A stretch of DNA of 64,000 bases from Artocarpus heterophyllus (lineage: Eukaryota; Streptophyta; Magnoliopsida; Rosales; Moraceae): assembly GCA_025403435.1 (NCBI GenBank), contig CM046341.1, positions 23,906,908 to 23,970,907 on the forward strand, read 5' to 3'. Shown piece by piece: positions 31,536 to 44,560 of the stretch. Both the position numbers and the translations under genes were made by a program. Below the pieces are notes generated by a model that made no database searches, was not told where the DNA came from, and saw only the letters and a program-made list of their open reading frames with translations. Within the stretch, counting starts at the first letter, position 1; every line of letters begins with the position of its first letter.

Positions 31536-34161
31536 CTGGAGCCGAAATGAGATTTTCAGTCAAAATACAAGCTAAATAGTCTTGGATGTGCTTTTACCTA
31601 TTTTCATTCTTTACAGAATCTGAATCTAAATTGAAACTAATAGAATGGCTTTCACTTGTGCCATATAAAATTCATTCTTCTTCCTTGAGTGCCTACATGT
31701 TGGTAAAAATAACTTGAACTCATTTTCCGTATGAAATTCAACATTAACCTTCAAATTACATCAAAGAATTCCAATCCCTTGGTAGTCTGAAAACATCATA
31801 TACCTAAATTCGTTAGCAGAATAAATCCACGACACTACCCAAAACTTGATTTTCACCCACATTTCTTCCAGATCTCTTCAACCCTCTTAAATATTCCTCT
31901 TCAAGCCAATTGACCAATAAAGTGCTAGAACTGCACACTTCCAAATCAGCCACCCTTTAATTAGACCACCAAACAATCAGTTTGAAACAACTCATCATAG
32001 TTCCTGGGAATCACCAGAACAGAAATCAACTCTCATACCAACCTAAACCACAACCAAGTCGGAAAAAGACAATGGAAGAACGAAAAATGGCATGCAAAAG
32101 GTAAATCAAACTCATAGTTCAACACATTAAAGAGGCCTAAGAATCATGAATTTCTGCATATTTCTTCTTTTGTTTCCCTGTATGTCCAATCAGGCAATCA
32201 CAAGTCTTCGAGATCACCCAAATTGAATTCAACTCTTTAACCAACTTAAACGTCAGCTGAATCAAAGAAGGACAATGAAAAAACAAAATTAGCAAATAAA
32301 AAGTTCATGAAACTCATGGCTGTTTAATAAAAAAAAAATGACCATGAAATCATTGATTTCTATGTTGTATCTGTTCTTTTGGGCTCCCAAATGTGAACGG
32401 TAACGAAGAAAGTAAATCCATGGAGGAGTTTTTCCTCGGGAATTATTCCACTGTTATCTATTCTGTTGATATTGGATTCCTTGCTCTTTCTAACGTTAGC
32501 CACAAATTAAAGGAAATTATTTTTATTTTATTATTATTTTTTTAAAGAAGGGAATCTTTCTTGGAGGTCAGCGTGGCATGCTTTCTGAATTTTAAAGATA
32601 GAAAAGCTTAATTGACTATTGTTTTTGTTATTAATACTAGTTGGATGGAAGGATGGGAAATTTTATAGGCTTGATACGTGCATTAATGTTTTGATTATTG
32701 TATTCTTATTTTTTAGTTGTTGTTGCGCGATCAAAACACTACGTTTTGTTTAGATGCAACGACTTGAGGAAAAGAGTTGAAGGAATTTTAAAGCGGAAAA
32801 AATAATATTATACATGCTGTTTAATAGCGAGGAAATTAAGAGGCAAGGAATTTAAAAGTTCATAAAGCAAATAATTTCTCAATCATTCTAATTTTGAAAA
32901 CAAGGATAAGAATATTGCACAAACCATATAGATATAAAATAACTATTTCGCCCTTGCTTATGTCCATTCGCCCAATTAGTATAAGCTACATAATTATAAC
33001 GTAACATAGTTTCTTTTTTTTTTTTGGCTCTTTTCTACCAAATAATAAGAAAGAAAAAAGACTTTTATCTTCTCTTTTTTCCTATGTTCTATCTCTCCTA
33101 TTAAACATAATGTAATAATGTTTTAATTTTTATTTGGGATAGGGAAGGAATTAGACTATCATTTATTGGGATTAAAAATAAATAGACCAAAATATAACAA
33201 TGTTAAGTAAATAGCCCAATTAGGTTAAAATGAGATTTATTTTAGTATAAGATAACATAGAGAAAAACACGAAATAACATTAAGATGACAAAAAACCAAA
33301 AAAATAGAAAGAGAAAAAGAAAAAGAAGAAAAAAAGATGAGGTAAAATTAAAAATTCAAGTATTTAAAAAGAGCACATGTTTCTAAAAATGCTATGTACT
33401 TAAATATTTTTTGAAGTGTGCTATTTGCTTACATTAAGAATTAAAACTGTACTATTTAGTAAGTTTTTTTAATTTTTACTAAAGGAACACTACTACAATA
33501 TTTTTTTTGCTAATAGTACTGTATAATAAAAATATTACGCAAATATGTTTACTAAATAAGAGCAAAAACAAATAATAATGACACTAATAGTGATAGAAAA
33601 TACACAAATAAACAGTTGACAAGTCTGTGTGAAAAAACTATTTAAAAAAGACACATTTAGAAAAATGTTTTATTGATCCAATTAGATTAAAAAAACACTA
33701 TAACAATTACTTTTAGCATATTAAGGATTACATGGAAAAATTAAGTAGGCACACATTTGGAAAAAAATATTTTAATAGTAGCAACACAATAAAAAAAAGT
33801 ACTTGAAAAAAGCACATAAAAAAAAGAAGAAATAAATTGTAAAGGAGCCTTTGGCAAAAAAAAAAAAAAGCTAAAAGATTAAGTAGGGACACATTTGGAA
33901 GAAATTATTAAATAGGAGCAATGCAAGAAAAAAAAAAAAGAAAGAAGAATTATACAAAAGCACATCATAAAAAAATAAAACTGTAAAGGAGGCTTAGGAC
34001 AAAAAGAAAAAAGAAACAAAAATATAAACATGGAAAAAAAAGGCAAAAGAAATTAGAGTAAAAAATTGAAAAAAAAAAGATAAAAGACAGAAGCGACATG
34101 GGAATGAAATTCGAGGGGTGGCAAAATGGAAATTTTTTTTATCATGAGGCAAAATGGAATT
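31536..34161. other. AT-rich, no gene; possible intron at its left end
   Basis: The first kilobase may be the intron upstream of the RBM19-like exon. Beyond about 32500 the sequence is A/T-rich and of low complexity, with many short A runs (33280-34090). No coding signal on either strand. Confidence 0.45.
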
Positions 34162-34605
34162 TGGCTTCTATATAGGGTTATTTACTTTTTCATACCTTAT
34201 ACTTTTTTTATTCAAACAATATACTTTTGGTTTTTGATTTCATTAAATTTATACCTTCAAATTAAATTAAATATGCAAATTTATACTTTTTTCCCATCAA
34301 TCTTTAAAATTGACTTTATAAATTACCCAAAATACCCTCAAAATAAATAAAAAAAAACAAAATTTTAAAAAACTTTATACTAAAATTTTTGTCTTAAAAA
34401 ATATATAGAATACATTCAAAAATAAGCGTTTTGTGTGTTTTTATTTTAGGTTTCTTCTTATTTTTTAAGAGTTTTAATTATTTCTCTTTTATGTAAGGAT
34501 AATTTGACCATGTTAAAAGTCAAAATCAACGATTGACTAAGGTAAGGTATAAATTTATACATTAAATCTATCTAAATATATAAATTCGATGAGATGAAAA
34601 GCCTA
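34162..34605 (+). repeat. MITE-like dispersed repeat, copy B
   Basis: Starts TATAGGGTTATTTACTTTTT and ends near AAAAGCCTATAACG, giving short TATAGG inverted ends. Collinear blocks are shared with copy A at 1696-2580. The 74-residue frame inside is AT-driven and not a gene. Confidence 0.4.
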
Positions 34606-36839
34606 TAACGACAAAAAAATCCTAAAATTAAATCATGTAATTTACATATTTAAATCAAGGATTTTCCTGGAAATATCATATAGGAAATTTTGTGATTGAA
34701 GGACTTATGAAATTAATATTAATATTCGATAAAATTCTATAGCAAATTATAAAAGTTAAAATTTTTAACTTTCATGATTTAATAATTCAGTTAATAAATT
34801 TTGTAGTGAGTTAAAACGAAAGAAATTTCAATCTATAAATAACTTGAGAATTTTAATTATGAGAATTCCTAAGTGCAATATGAAGTGAGCAGCATATTGA
34901 AAAACACTCTAATGCTCAACAAGTCCTTTAATTGCTAATCAAGTTAAAATCGGAGTTACGCGTGTAGTAATTTTGGCAAAAAATGTTATGCAAGCTTGGA
35001 AATTGACATTGTCAAAAGAAAAACTATGTCATTATTAAGTCTAGAAGCAGAAAAAGTTAAGTATAGATTTTTTATTAAGTCTAGAATTAATTTTAAATCT
35101 AAACATAGTAAAAAATCAGTACTCGATTAAAGTTTATATTAACATGGGTTCATACTGTGTTTAACGTTCAACTTTATTCAAAAAATAGGAAGGGACCCAA
35201 TAGATACTAAAATCTCCCATCAGTTAAGCAGTATTCTCATAGCAGTGCCAAAACATATATGTTTAGTAGGAATCTTTAGAGATAAGATCAAAAAAGGGCG
35301 ATTCGACCATGACTTGAACTTGATTTGATTTTCATCCTTGAATCATTTACGGGACAAAAATCACACCTTCCTTCCTTAGCCCATGGTGCCATGAATAGTG
35401 AGCATTAAGCTAATTTTTAAGTCCATCAAAATTACTTAGAACTTAATTAATCATGAGTTAGGTGGAGTAATTAGATTAAGCCATGGTCTATATATAATTG
35501 TATGATCAAAAACCATAATTAAGACTTCATTTTTTCTCCTCCATTTTCTTGTAAATCTTACCACTTCCATAGAGGGTCTCCAAAAGTTTTCTTCACTATG
35601 TTTTCTCCCAATCTCTCCCGTTCAAGACCAAATCAAGCTCGAAGTCTCACCAAAAATTTTCCTCTTCTTTTCCACATTCCAATGCCGGGCCTAGCACAAG
35701 TTCCCCAAGAAAAATTTTCTCCCATGTTTCTGATCTACGAACTGGTTTTTCCTCTACACAAGTCTTCAAAAAAAATTTCCTTCATTTTAACCTAAGACCA
35801 CTCCTCTAAAAAGAAGAAGTAGAAGGAGAACAAGTAAAGAATAGAGAAAGAAGAAAGTTAGAATTTTCATAGTAAACTTCAAGGTGCTTTTAACAAGTAA
35901 AAAGGCAGAGGAAACTAGACGTTCAAGTTTGGTCATCAAGGGTAATATCCTAAACTTTTTGCTCACATTTACTAAGGTTAAAGTTTACTTTTTATGAGTG
36001 ATTTAATGATTGGGTGAGGAAATGGATTGTAATAATTATTTATTTGTTGATTAGTTTAGTTATGTATGTATGTGTTAGTGACAAGTTAGTATATGTATGT
36101 TAGGTTTATGTTTTTGCAAGTTTTGGTACATGGAAAAAAATTTTCACAAACTTTGATCTCGTAAACAGAAAAAAGCCTTAGAGTCAATTTTTAAAACTTT
36201 TTCGAACATAGAACTAATTTTCAACATTTTGAACAAAACTCTATCACTAAGCAAAAATTTAGTTTTGACTCTAAGCAGGTTTTCAAGAAGTTCTTACAAA
36301 TTTCACGAAGCATTTTTTGCAAATTACTCAAAGCAGTTTTTAAAACTGCACAAAATTGTCCAAAATAGTTTTGGTAGAGGCCGTCACTATTTTGGCCATT
36401 TTAGGCCATTTCGAGTTTGAATTGCACGTTTTGTCGGACACGAAAGTTTTAGATTTCAACAAGATAACTTTCGTGGAGAAACTTTTTCAAAATCTACCTC
36501 TAAAATACAGTTATGGACAGTTTTTCAAAATTGTATTATGGGCTAAAACTATTTTAAAGTTTTGAGCTATTTAGAGGCCGAGCTATAATTTTGGCCAAAT
36601 ACGAAAGTTTTAGTTTTTTATGAATACAAAGAACTTTTGTGAAGAAAGTTTTGTAAAAATCCGCCTCTAACATAGACTTTGAATTTGATTAATAAAAACT
36701 GTCAAACTTTTTGATTGGTAGGGTTTACAAAATTTAATCAGGAAATGAATGTGCTAAAGGCAGTATTTGATATGTTTAAAATGAGCATGAAAGTTACTAA
36801 AATACATATTTAGAACAAGTAATTTTCATAGAGAAAAAC
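34606..36839. other. No gene; possible LTR-like promoter and leader
   Basis: A TATATATAA stretch near 35490 is followed by a CT-rich segment and a donor-like site (ATCAAG|GGTAATA near 35940), on the plus strand. This resembles the front of a gypsy LTR, but no boundaries or duplication were found. Short frames at 35598 and 36229 have no recognisable domain. Confidence 0.3.
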
Positions 36840-38460
36840 TGTAACGACCATACTTACGTGACCGTTACTTAACTACATAATCTTGATCTTAAACATGCAT
36901 TAACATAAATTACTTAAATTGTGGAATAATTTTGCTTTCTAAACAAAATCTTGATAATGAATTCTTAATATATTCTCTTAAAAAAAGTAATAATTATTTC
37001 TCAAAACTTAATTCTATAAATCTATCATAATAATCTTAATTTCTTAAACTTGATAACAACGTAATATTAATTATTACATTTTTATACAATCATAATTGCT
37101 AAAGGCTTAATTCTTTACATACATCATACGTTGATTTCTTAAAACATAATAACAATAATTCCTCAAAACTTTTCTTTTAAACATAAAGATAATGATTTAG
37201 AAACTATTTCTTTTTAAACATTTCTTAATTTAAATGATATTATTTCTAAAACAATTCTAAATTAAATATCATTATAAATTCCTAATCTAAATGCATTTTA
37301 AATCCTTCTTTAAATTGTTGTTATGCTTTTCATACAACTTATTATCTTAAAATTAACATATAGGTTTCTTAAAACTTATTATTTTCAAACTTAATAATAA
37401 TTTCTTAAAACTTAGTCTTTTTAAGTCTAACATATTAGTTCTTTAAAACATATTCTTTTAAACTTTCATAATAATAAATTCATAAAACATATTTATTAAA
37501 ATCCTTTCTTAATTTAATGTAAAACTTCCATAAACATTTCTAATTCTAAATAATCTTATACTTTTATTACTTGAAAATTTTCGTGTATTTTTTGTATTTT
37601 TTATTGCAACATTTTTAAACCTTAAAATTCTATAGACTAAGGTTGTATGATTACAACCCCAGTTTTTAAAACATACATATGTAAATCTTATTTACCTTTT
37701 AATACATACATAATTTTATAAAATAAAAGTGTGCATAATTTCGTAAACTAAAAATGCAGAAATATTACATTGTGTGAGTGGTATCCAATTTCATCCCCAC
37801 CATTCATCTGCCACTCACCACTACCCATCAAGTGTTGCTGACAGGTTTATTACCTATAACATGAATATACTTAAATAAGCTTTCACTAAGTAAGTAGGAA
37901 ATTAAACTTGCAAAAAAAAAATAATTAAAAATCATTTAATAAAAACATGCATGAACATTTTATGCTTGCTTATCAACTTGTTTTATGCTTAATCATTTAA
38001 ACTTTAACTTATCTTACGAAATAGGCCCAGGTGATAGTACCAGTTGCACGACATCTTCAGGAAGTCAGGGTTCTTGAGGTCCCTAACGACGCCGAGATCA
38101 TAAACAGTACTAAATCATATTGAAGCCTCCCCGTAAATCGAGAGGTTGGTACGACATTCTTATCTTATCTTATATTATTTGTTTCACTTAACTTATTGTT
38201 TGTATGTAGTATGACATGTTACTATATAATATCACAAATTGTAATTTATAAATCATAAATTGTAAACATACTTAACTTGAAAGTGACTAAGTAGTATAAT
38301 TTATTACTGCATATATCACATATTAATCATAGCATAATCATACATGAAAAAAAAAGACATGACATAACAAATCTTAATAAGAACATGACTTAACACAGCA
38401 TATCATGACATCACTTAACATGATATAGCATAACATGGTGATGAAATTGCTGTTGTGGTT
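36840..38460 (-). repeat. Truncated gypsy LTR relic
   Basis: Begins TGTAACGACC at 36840. It shares with 39246-43350 a block around 37846-37893 (ACCTATAACATG, then AAGCTTTCACTAAGTAA). It also shares a later block near 38030-38160 (ending GGTTGGTACGA; compare 40440-40580). Its U3 end is missing. AT-rich, no coding content. Confidence 0.5.
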
Positions 38461-38479
38461 GATCATTTTTTCAACTAAA

Positions 38480-39245
38480 ATTGGGATGATTTCTCCATTA
38501 TGAATTATATGTGTCAAAATGTGGAGATGGAAATAGCTTCCTAACTAGATCCAATTAATTTGTGTAATTTACTTATTCATAGGACTCTTCCTTAAAAACT
38601 GGGCACTCATAAGTTGAGTGTCCTAGAGTTTGACAAACACTACACAAAATTTCAACTTTGGGATCTTGAACATTCCAACATTCTATAGCTTTAATCTTTT
38701 TACCCAAACATGTAATCTTAGCATTTAGATCATTTTCTTGAGTAAGTTGATGGACATCTCTTTAAGTATTAGCAAGATTAGACCTAATTTAGTCTTTGGA
38801 ATTGCCATGTTGCTAGTATTAAGAGTTATCAGCCAAATTATCTAGAAAATCTAATGCTTCATTAGGTTTTTTATTAAAGAATTCTCTATTACATATTATT
38901 TTAATAAATTGATGGGTTTCAGAAGTTAAGCCTTCATAAAAGAAACTAATATAACACCATTTTTTAAAACCATGATGTGGACAAGAGTTCAAAAAATCCT
39001 TAAAATGTTCCCAACATTGAAAATAGACTTCCTTTACATGTTGGAAAAAATTTGAATTTGTTTCTTCAAAGCATTGGTTTTATGAGTTGGAAAGAATTTC
39101 TTCAAAAAGTCAGTTTGCATTCCTTGCCATGTGCCAATTGATCTTGGTTTTAAAGCAATGAGCCATATTTTAGCTCTATCTTTTAAAGAAAAAGGGAAAA
39201 CCTTAAGCTTAACAACTGTATTTGAAACATTTTGATCAGTGAAAG
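38480..39245 (-). pseudogene. Athila-like gypsy gag remnant
   Basis: On the minus strand from 39245: FTDQNVSNTVVKLKVFPFSL, then DRAKIWLIALKPRSIGTWQ and DFLKKFFPTHKTNALKKQI, the classic Gag core of Athila-type elements. Frames then break repeatedly. A CSVCQTLGHSTYECP zinc-binding motif is readable near 38590-38640. The N-terminal part is cut off at 39245 by an LTR. Confidence 0.78.
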
Positions 39246-42200
39246 TGTGACGACCCGCCTTTTCGGGTAGTTACTTTACTTTCTTAATCATCATTATTTA
39301 AATAGTAATCTTACTTACTTAGTAGGAAAAATGCTGAATTTTTTTTTCTTTAAACGTTCTTTAAAACATACTTACAAGCTATTGTGACTTCTATTGCAAA
39401 TTTAGTTGAGACCTCGCTCAACATTTGCCTTTAAAACCATTTCAAATCGTTTCTTAAAACTTAACAAGGAACATTTATTAAATCATAGCTTAAAACTTCA
39501 CTTTATAATTTTATAACACATTTATTACAATGTATCTTAAAACTTTTGAAAACATTTCTTAAAACTTAGATTTTGTTTAAACTTTAAAAACACTATATTA
39601 AATAGTGGAAAACGTTTTCTTTGAGTAGCAGAAGCAAAACCATGGTAGTATCCATACCCAAATCCTCGCATCCGTCTTCCGCAACACCTAGCTCTTCTAA
39701 CGGGTCCTACTAGTCACCCATAAATTACCTACAACATGAAGAAACTTTTTAATGAGCTTTCGCTCAGTAAGTTCAAACATAAACTCACAAATCTTTTAAA
39801 CATGCTTTAAAACTTTTCTCATGAAAGCCTTTTTCTTAAAACATATATCATCAATATTTTCCATAGACATTTCTAAAAATAGCTTTCGTAAACATTTTTC
39901 ATAAAACTTTTCTAGAATATTTTTCATAAACGCTTTTTATAAAACATTTAATATGTAGCAATCCTTAGAATGCTTTTCGTCAAACATCATTTATAAACCT
40001 TTTTCTTAAAACTTTTATCATAAACGCTTTTCATAAACACTTTTCATAAAATATTCCTAAAACGTTTCTCATAAACGTTTTCATAAAGAATTTTTATAAC
40101 ATTTTTCGTAAATGCTTTTCATAAAATATTTAACATAAAGCAAACCTCAGATTACTTTTCATAAATGTTATTTATGTTTTTATAAACACTTAACATTAAA
40201 CATTCCTCAAAATGTTTTTCTTAACATATAAATGTTTCATAACAAGCAAATCAAGTACAATCACAATGCATGTTTTCATTTATGCTCAATTATGAACTTT
40301 CGATTATCAGCATCTTATGAACATTCATTATTACTTTGACTTTCTATCCTTGTTCCTTATCTTTTCTTATCTTATACTTTAATTTTCCTTATCTGACTTT
40401 AACTTTCTTTATCTTGTAACCTTTAGTGTTCGTACCAACATCTATAATCATGAGATCATAAATATGATGCTTCCCTTGTGGAAGACTTAAGACCATCGAA
40501 CTTCAAGGCCGTGTACCTCACATCTAGGAGGTCAAACTTTAACTTTACTTTCATTATCTCACAACGAGAAGGCTGGTACGATATTTTCTTTTTAACTTTA
40601 CATTACCTTATTTATTAACTTTAGTGAGCATATCAAAGGCAATCACGTCACGTGCAAACACTTGCAAATCATAGCTTGTATTGTAAACCTCTTACATAAC
40701 AAATGCAACTTGAAACGCAAATACATTTTGCAAATCATAACTTGTATTCTGAAATATATTGCATACGAATGCAATATATAACCCAATCTCATATTGCAAA
40801 TCATAACTCTTATTCTGAAACATATTTCATACAAATGCAACATATAATGCAATCACATATTGCAAATCATAACTTTTTATTCTGAAACATATTGCATACA
40901 AATGCAACATATAACGCAAATCATAACTTTTTATTCTGAGACATATCGCATACAAATGCAACGTATAACGCAATCACATATTGCAAATCATAACTTTTTA
41001 TTTTGAAACATATTGCATATAAATCCAACATATAACGCAATCACATATTGCAAATCATAACTTTTTATAAATAGAAACATATTGCATACAAATGCAACAT
41101 ATAACGCAATCACATATTGCAAATCATAACTTTTACTCTGAATCATATTGCACACAAATGCAACATATTACATAACAAATGCTTCATAAAACTTATAACT
41201 TAAATTATAAAACATTATGCATTGTCGAAATGTAGGACTTATACTAATCCTATTTCGTATCTAGGTTGTACATCCGCATCTAGATCATAATCTGGTATAT
41301 AAAAATTGGCCAGTAAGTTCATCTTTTTATTGTTCAGTCTATAGGTCTTTCATCATCTAGTCGTTCTAGACTAGTGATAATGATTATCTAAAACATGTTC
41401 ACGTACTTGTTTAAAAACTTCTAAGGGTCATAATAGAGCTTAACTTTTCATATCTCTCTTGAACATGTCTACCCTTTCCTTGGGGTGCACAAAAAGGAAA
41501 AAAATTAGCTCTTGTCTTTTTTGTATTCGTAGAATCTCTCTCTTGGCTCTGCTCTTGTGACCTCTCTGTTGGTCACGAGAAATTTTGCTAAATTCTACTT
41601 GATTATCTAAATCATTCTCACGATTTCTAATCAAAACTAGGGTGTCTTATAGTAGTTTTTCTAGTTTCCTATTAGCAAATTGGAGGTTATATCCTTAATG
41701 GGTTTCTTATGGACCTTATTGTGCATGTTTATTATACACTACATGGTATTGTACTTATGTGCTATATCTTGTTATACTCTAGATAACAAGCATCAATCAT
41801 AACATTCATATCCATATCATTCACTCGTATATGTATCATACTTACATATCATACTCACAAACATATCATACATATACATGTCATTCATATCATACTTTCA
41901 CATATTATTCATACTCATGTCATTCATACCATACATAGACATGTCGTTCATACTTTCATATCGTAGAGTTGCTATACATTTTTCTTCTTTAGATAGCAAC
42001 TATTTCATATTATATTCATATAATACTTTAAGTCATGTCACATTTATAATACACACACCAATCATAGTTCATAACATTCATGCATATCAATATGCAAATA
42101 GGCTTCAAACATAATGGTTGCAAATTCATTACAAATCTTATTTTGTACTTTAGAACTTTTTTTGCATAATAAATGCAAATATACTTTAAAAGCAACTTGC

Positions 42201-43350
42201 ATAACCATTGTAAACTCATTTGCAAATGTATATGTAAGCATTTAAAAACTATTTATTTTATGTTGTAGGTGAAGTCTGAACTTACTTGGACTTTACTCTA
42301 ACATTCCCTTATCCGTTCTTATCTCGTTCTTTTTCCTTCCATTGGTCGGCTTTGGTGTCCTGATCAAACGACAGCCGACTTATCAATTAACTTTCTTTTT
42401 ATCAATCTACTCAATTGATAATATAACGTAAACATTAAACATTCATTTCCTTTTAACTTGACTTGTATACTATCGGTCTATCGGTCTTTCACTAACTTTG
42501 TAACCCACCGGGGTTATCTTTCCATTATTAATTCTCTCGTCTCACATGACGGTTATGTTACTTAACGTATTATAGAACATTTTCTATCTAATAACATTAT
42601 GCTAAATCGGAGTGTTCGACTCCATTCTAGCTGTTTCCTTAATAATGACGATTTTACCCTTAACGGGTTTTTCGTCAACCTCGTAACATTATAAAACCCA
42701 CATAAAATAGTGTAACAATCATTGATCATGCATTTTCATAAATTTTTACAAAAGCATCTAAAATAATTTATTTTAAAACGGTTCATACTATAGGCGAGAT
42801 TCTCACTTACTTGGACTCCGAGCTAAGCGGGCCTAGTAATACCTCGTTGTATCTACAGTATGCGAAGCATCCTCTTTAGTGCTCCTCGAGCAACCATGAA
42901 TGGCTAGGAATGCTTCTTAGAGATCATACATTGCTCAAAACGTCATTCTGGACTCCGTTACTATAGTTTAAATTGCCTCGATCCACGTGTAGTCGGTACC
43001 GGATGATTTTCACTGGAGTAGAATTAGCTTGAACGGAGGTCACCATTGCATTCAAAGCGTCAAAACGAGTCAAGAGGCGGTCTCAGATCGTCGATCAGAG
43101 GTCCAGATCACAAAATCTCAAAGTGGCCGTTGACCGACGTTGATCGCCGTTTCGGCCATTGACCGACGCCAATTGGCTCCATTGGGGGCTGAGCTCGGAC
43201 CTACCCCCCCTAATTCAACCCTTCTGAGTCCAATGACGGTGTCAATTTCACCCAATTCGGCCTCCATCTGCTCAAATTGAAGACAGGATTCTCGGCCAAA
43301 ACCGGTGGCTCGGATCTCCTATCTCTGGCAGAGATACTGTGAAATTGAGT
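39246..43350 (-). repeat. Truncated gypsy LTR related to the solo LTR at 21174
   Basis: Begins TGTGACGACCCGCC at 39246. The part at 42860-43330 aligns closely with 22355-22810 (shared blocks GCATCCTCT, TGCTCCTCGAGC, AACGTCATTCTGGACTCC, GGAGGTCACCATTGCAT). On the minus strand acceptor-like TTGTAG|GTAATT ends at 39729, and donor-like CCAA|GTAAGT sites occur at 42285 and 42810. It contains AT-rich near-repeats (39840-40200), a 66-bp minisatellite and CATATCAT-type simple repeats (41790-41960). It ends where the fold-back sequence begins. Confidence 0.6.
40662..41190. repeat. 66-bp minisatellite inside an LTR
   Basis: Units begin TGCAAATCATAACTT and contain AAACATATTGCATACAAATG; starts near 40729, 40795, 40860, 40916, 40982, 41049 and 41118, with a weaker first unit near 40662. 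One unit is about 10 bp short. Not coding. Confidence 0.85.
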
Positions 43351-43354
43351 TATG

Positions 43355-43952
43355 GGCCTCATTGGGGCTTGAGTGGGGCCAGGCATGCCACAATAAAACA
43401 CGCGTTTTATTGTGGCATCCCCGGCCCCACTAAAGCCCCCATGAGGCCTCGGCCCTGGCATAATTGGCTCTTATTGTGGCGTAACCGGCGTTTTATTGTG
43501 GCGTACCTGGCCCCACTCAAGTCCCTATGAGGCCTTTGCCCCCGACATAATTGGCTCTTATTGCGGCGTAACCGGGCCCACTCATCCGTATTGTCCCCTC
43601 TAGGGCCCTCGGGTCCCTCAAGCTTTCGCGTCCCTCATGGTTCGAACCTCAAACCTCCCTTAGGAGGTCTTTATTTCCTTGGTACTCATGAAGGAATTAA
43701 GGGCCTCCTAAGGGAGGTTTGAGGTTTGAACCATGAGGGACGCAAAATAAAAACCCTGAGGGACCCAAATAAGGACCTCCTAAGGGAGGTTTGAGGTTTG
43801 AACCATGAGGGACGTGAAATAAAAAACCTGAGGGACCCGAGGGCCCCAAAGGGGACAGTATGGATGAGTGGGCCAGGTTACACTGCAATAAGAGCCAATT
43901 ATGCCGGGGGCTGAGGCCTTATGGGGGCTTGAGTGGGGCCGGGGACGCCACA
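43355..43952. mobile_element. Fold-back (long inverted repeat) element
   Basis: Two layers of symmetry. A 94-bp near-palindrome spans 43355-43448, centred near 43401 with AATAAAAC/GTTTTATT. A larger inverted repeat pairs about 43413-43680 with 43690-43950. Shared blocks include AATTGGCTCTTATTG, GGCCCACTCATCC, and AACCTCAAACCTCCC with its complement GGGAGGTTTGAGGTT. Outer ends read TGGCATCCCCGGCCCC and GGGGCCGGGGACGCCA. One arm carries an extra inverted copy. It is GC-rich in an AT-rich neighbourhood. The class is not certain (fold-back, Mutator or hAT-type MITE). Confidence 0.75.
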
Positions 43953-44214
43953 CCCTTGCCGCACAAATTTCAGTTTCACAAAGGAGAGGACGATATCCAG
44001 GTTCCATTTCCAATCATTATAATTCTCTCCAGTTAATAGGTTTTTGTCAAGTATCGAAGATAAAGCGTTTTTAGATATTTTTAATCTACAATAAAGAATC
44101 ATATACCAAACGTAAGTAAATATACAATAATAATTTAGTAAGATAACACAATCATGTGAAAACATACAAATGTGTTTATGTGTCAAAACCTTGAAAATAT
44201 CACAACCTTACAAC

Positions 44215-44560
44215 GATAATTCCCAACTCAGAATTCAACAAGCTCCAAGGGTAGTCATGCAAATTCAATCAGGAACACGCATCCCCTCCTGATTAATATA
44301 TGTCATCCAGGACCCATATGATCCAGCATATATTAATAATGGTTTCTTTAGGCAATAATTTTATTAACAAAGCTCCTAAGAGAGGTTAATAATAAAATTA
44401 ACATGAGTGTATAACCATCGTTTCAATATTTTATCCACGATTTATAATCACCACCTAGAGATGTGCAACTATAAATCATGCTAAAATACCTTATCCTCTC
44501 GAAGATCCAATCTGGTACATGACAGAAATCCCTTATTAGGGGTCGGGACCACCATGTTTT
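44215..44560 (-). other. Hairpin chain of the relic copia leader
   Basis: The same stems as at 10700-11027 are still visible here (AATCAGGA/TCCTGATT, the TTAATTTTATTA stem, ATGATTTATA with TATAAATCGT). The apex CCTAGG has decayed in every hairpin (CTTAGG, TCTAGG, CCTAAT, CCTTGG). Confidence 0.55.
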
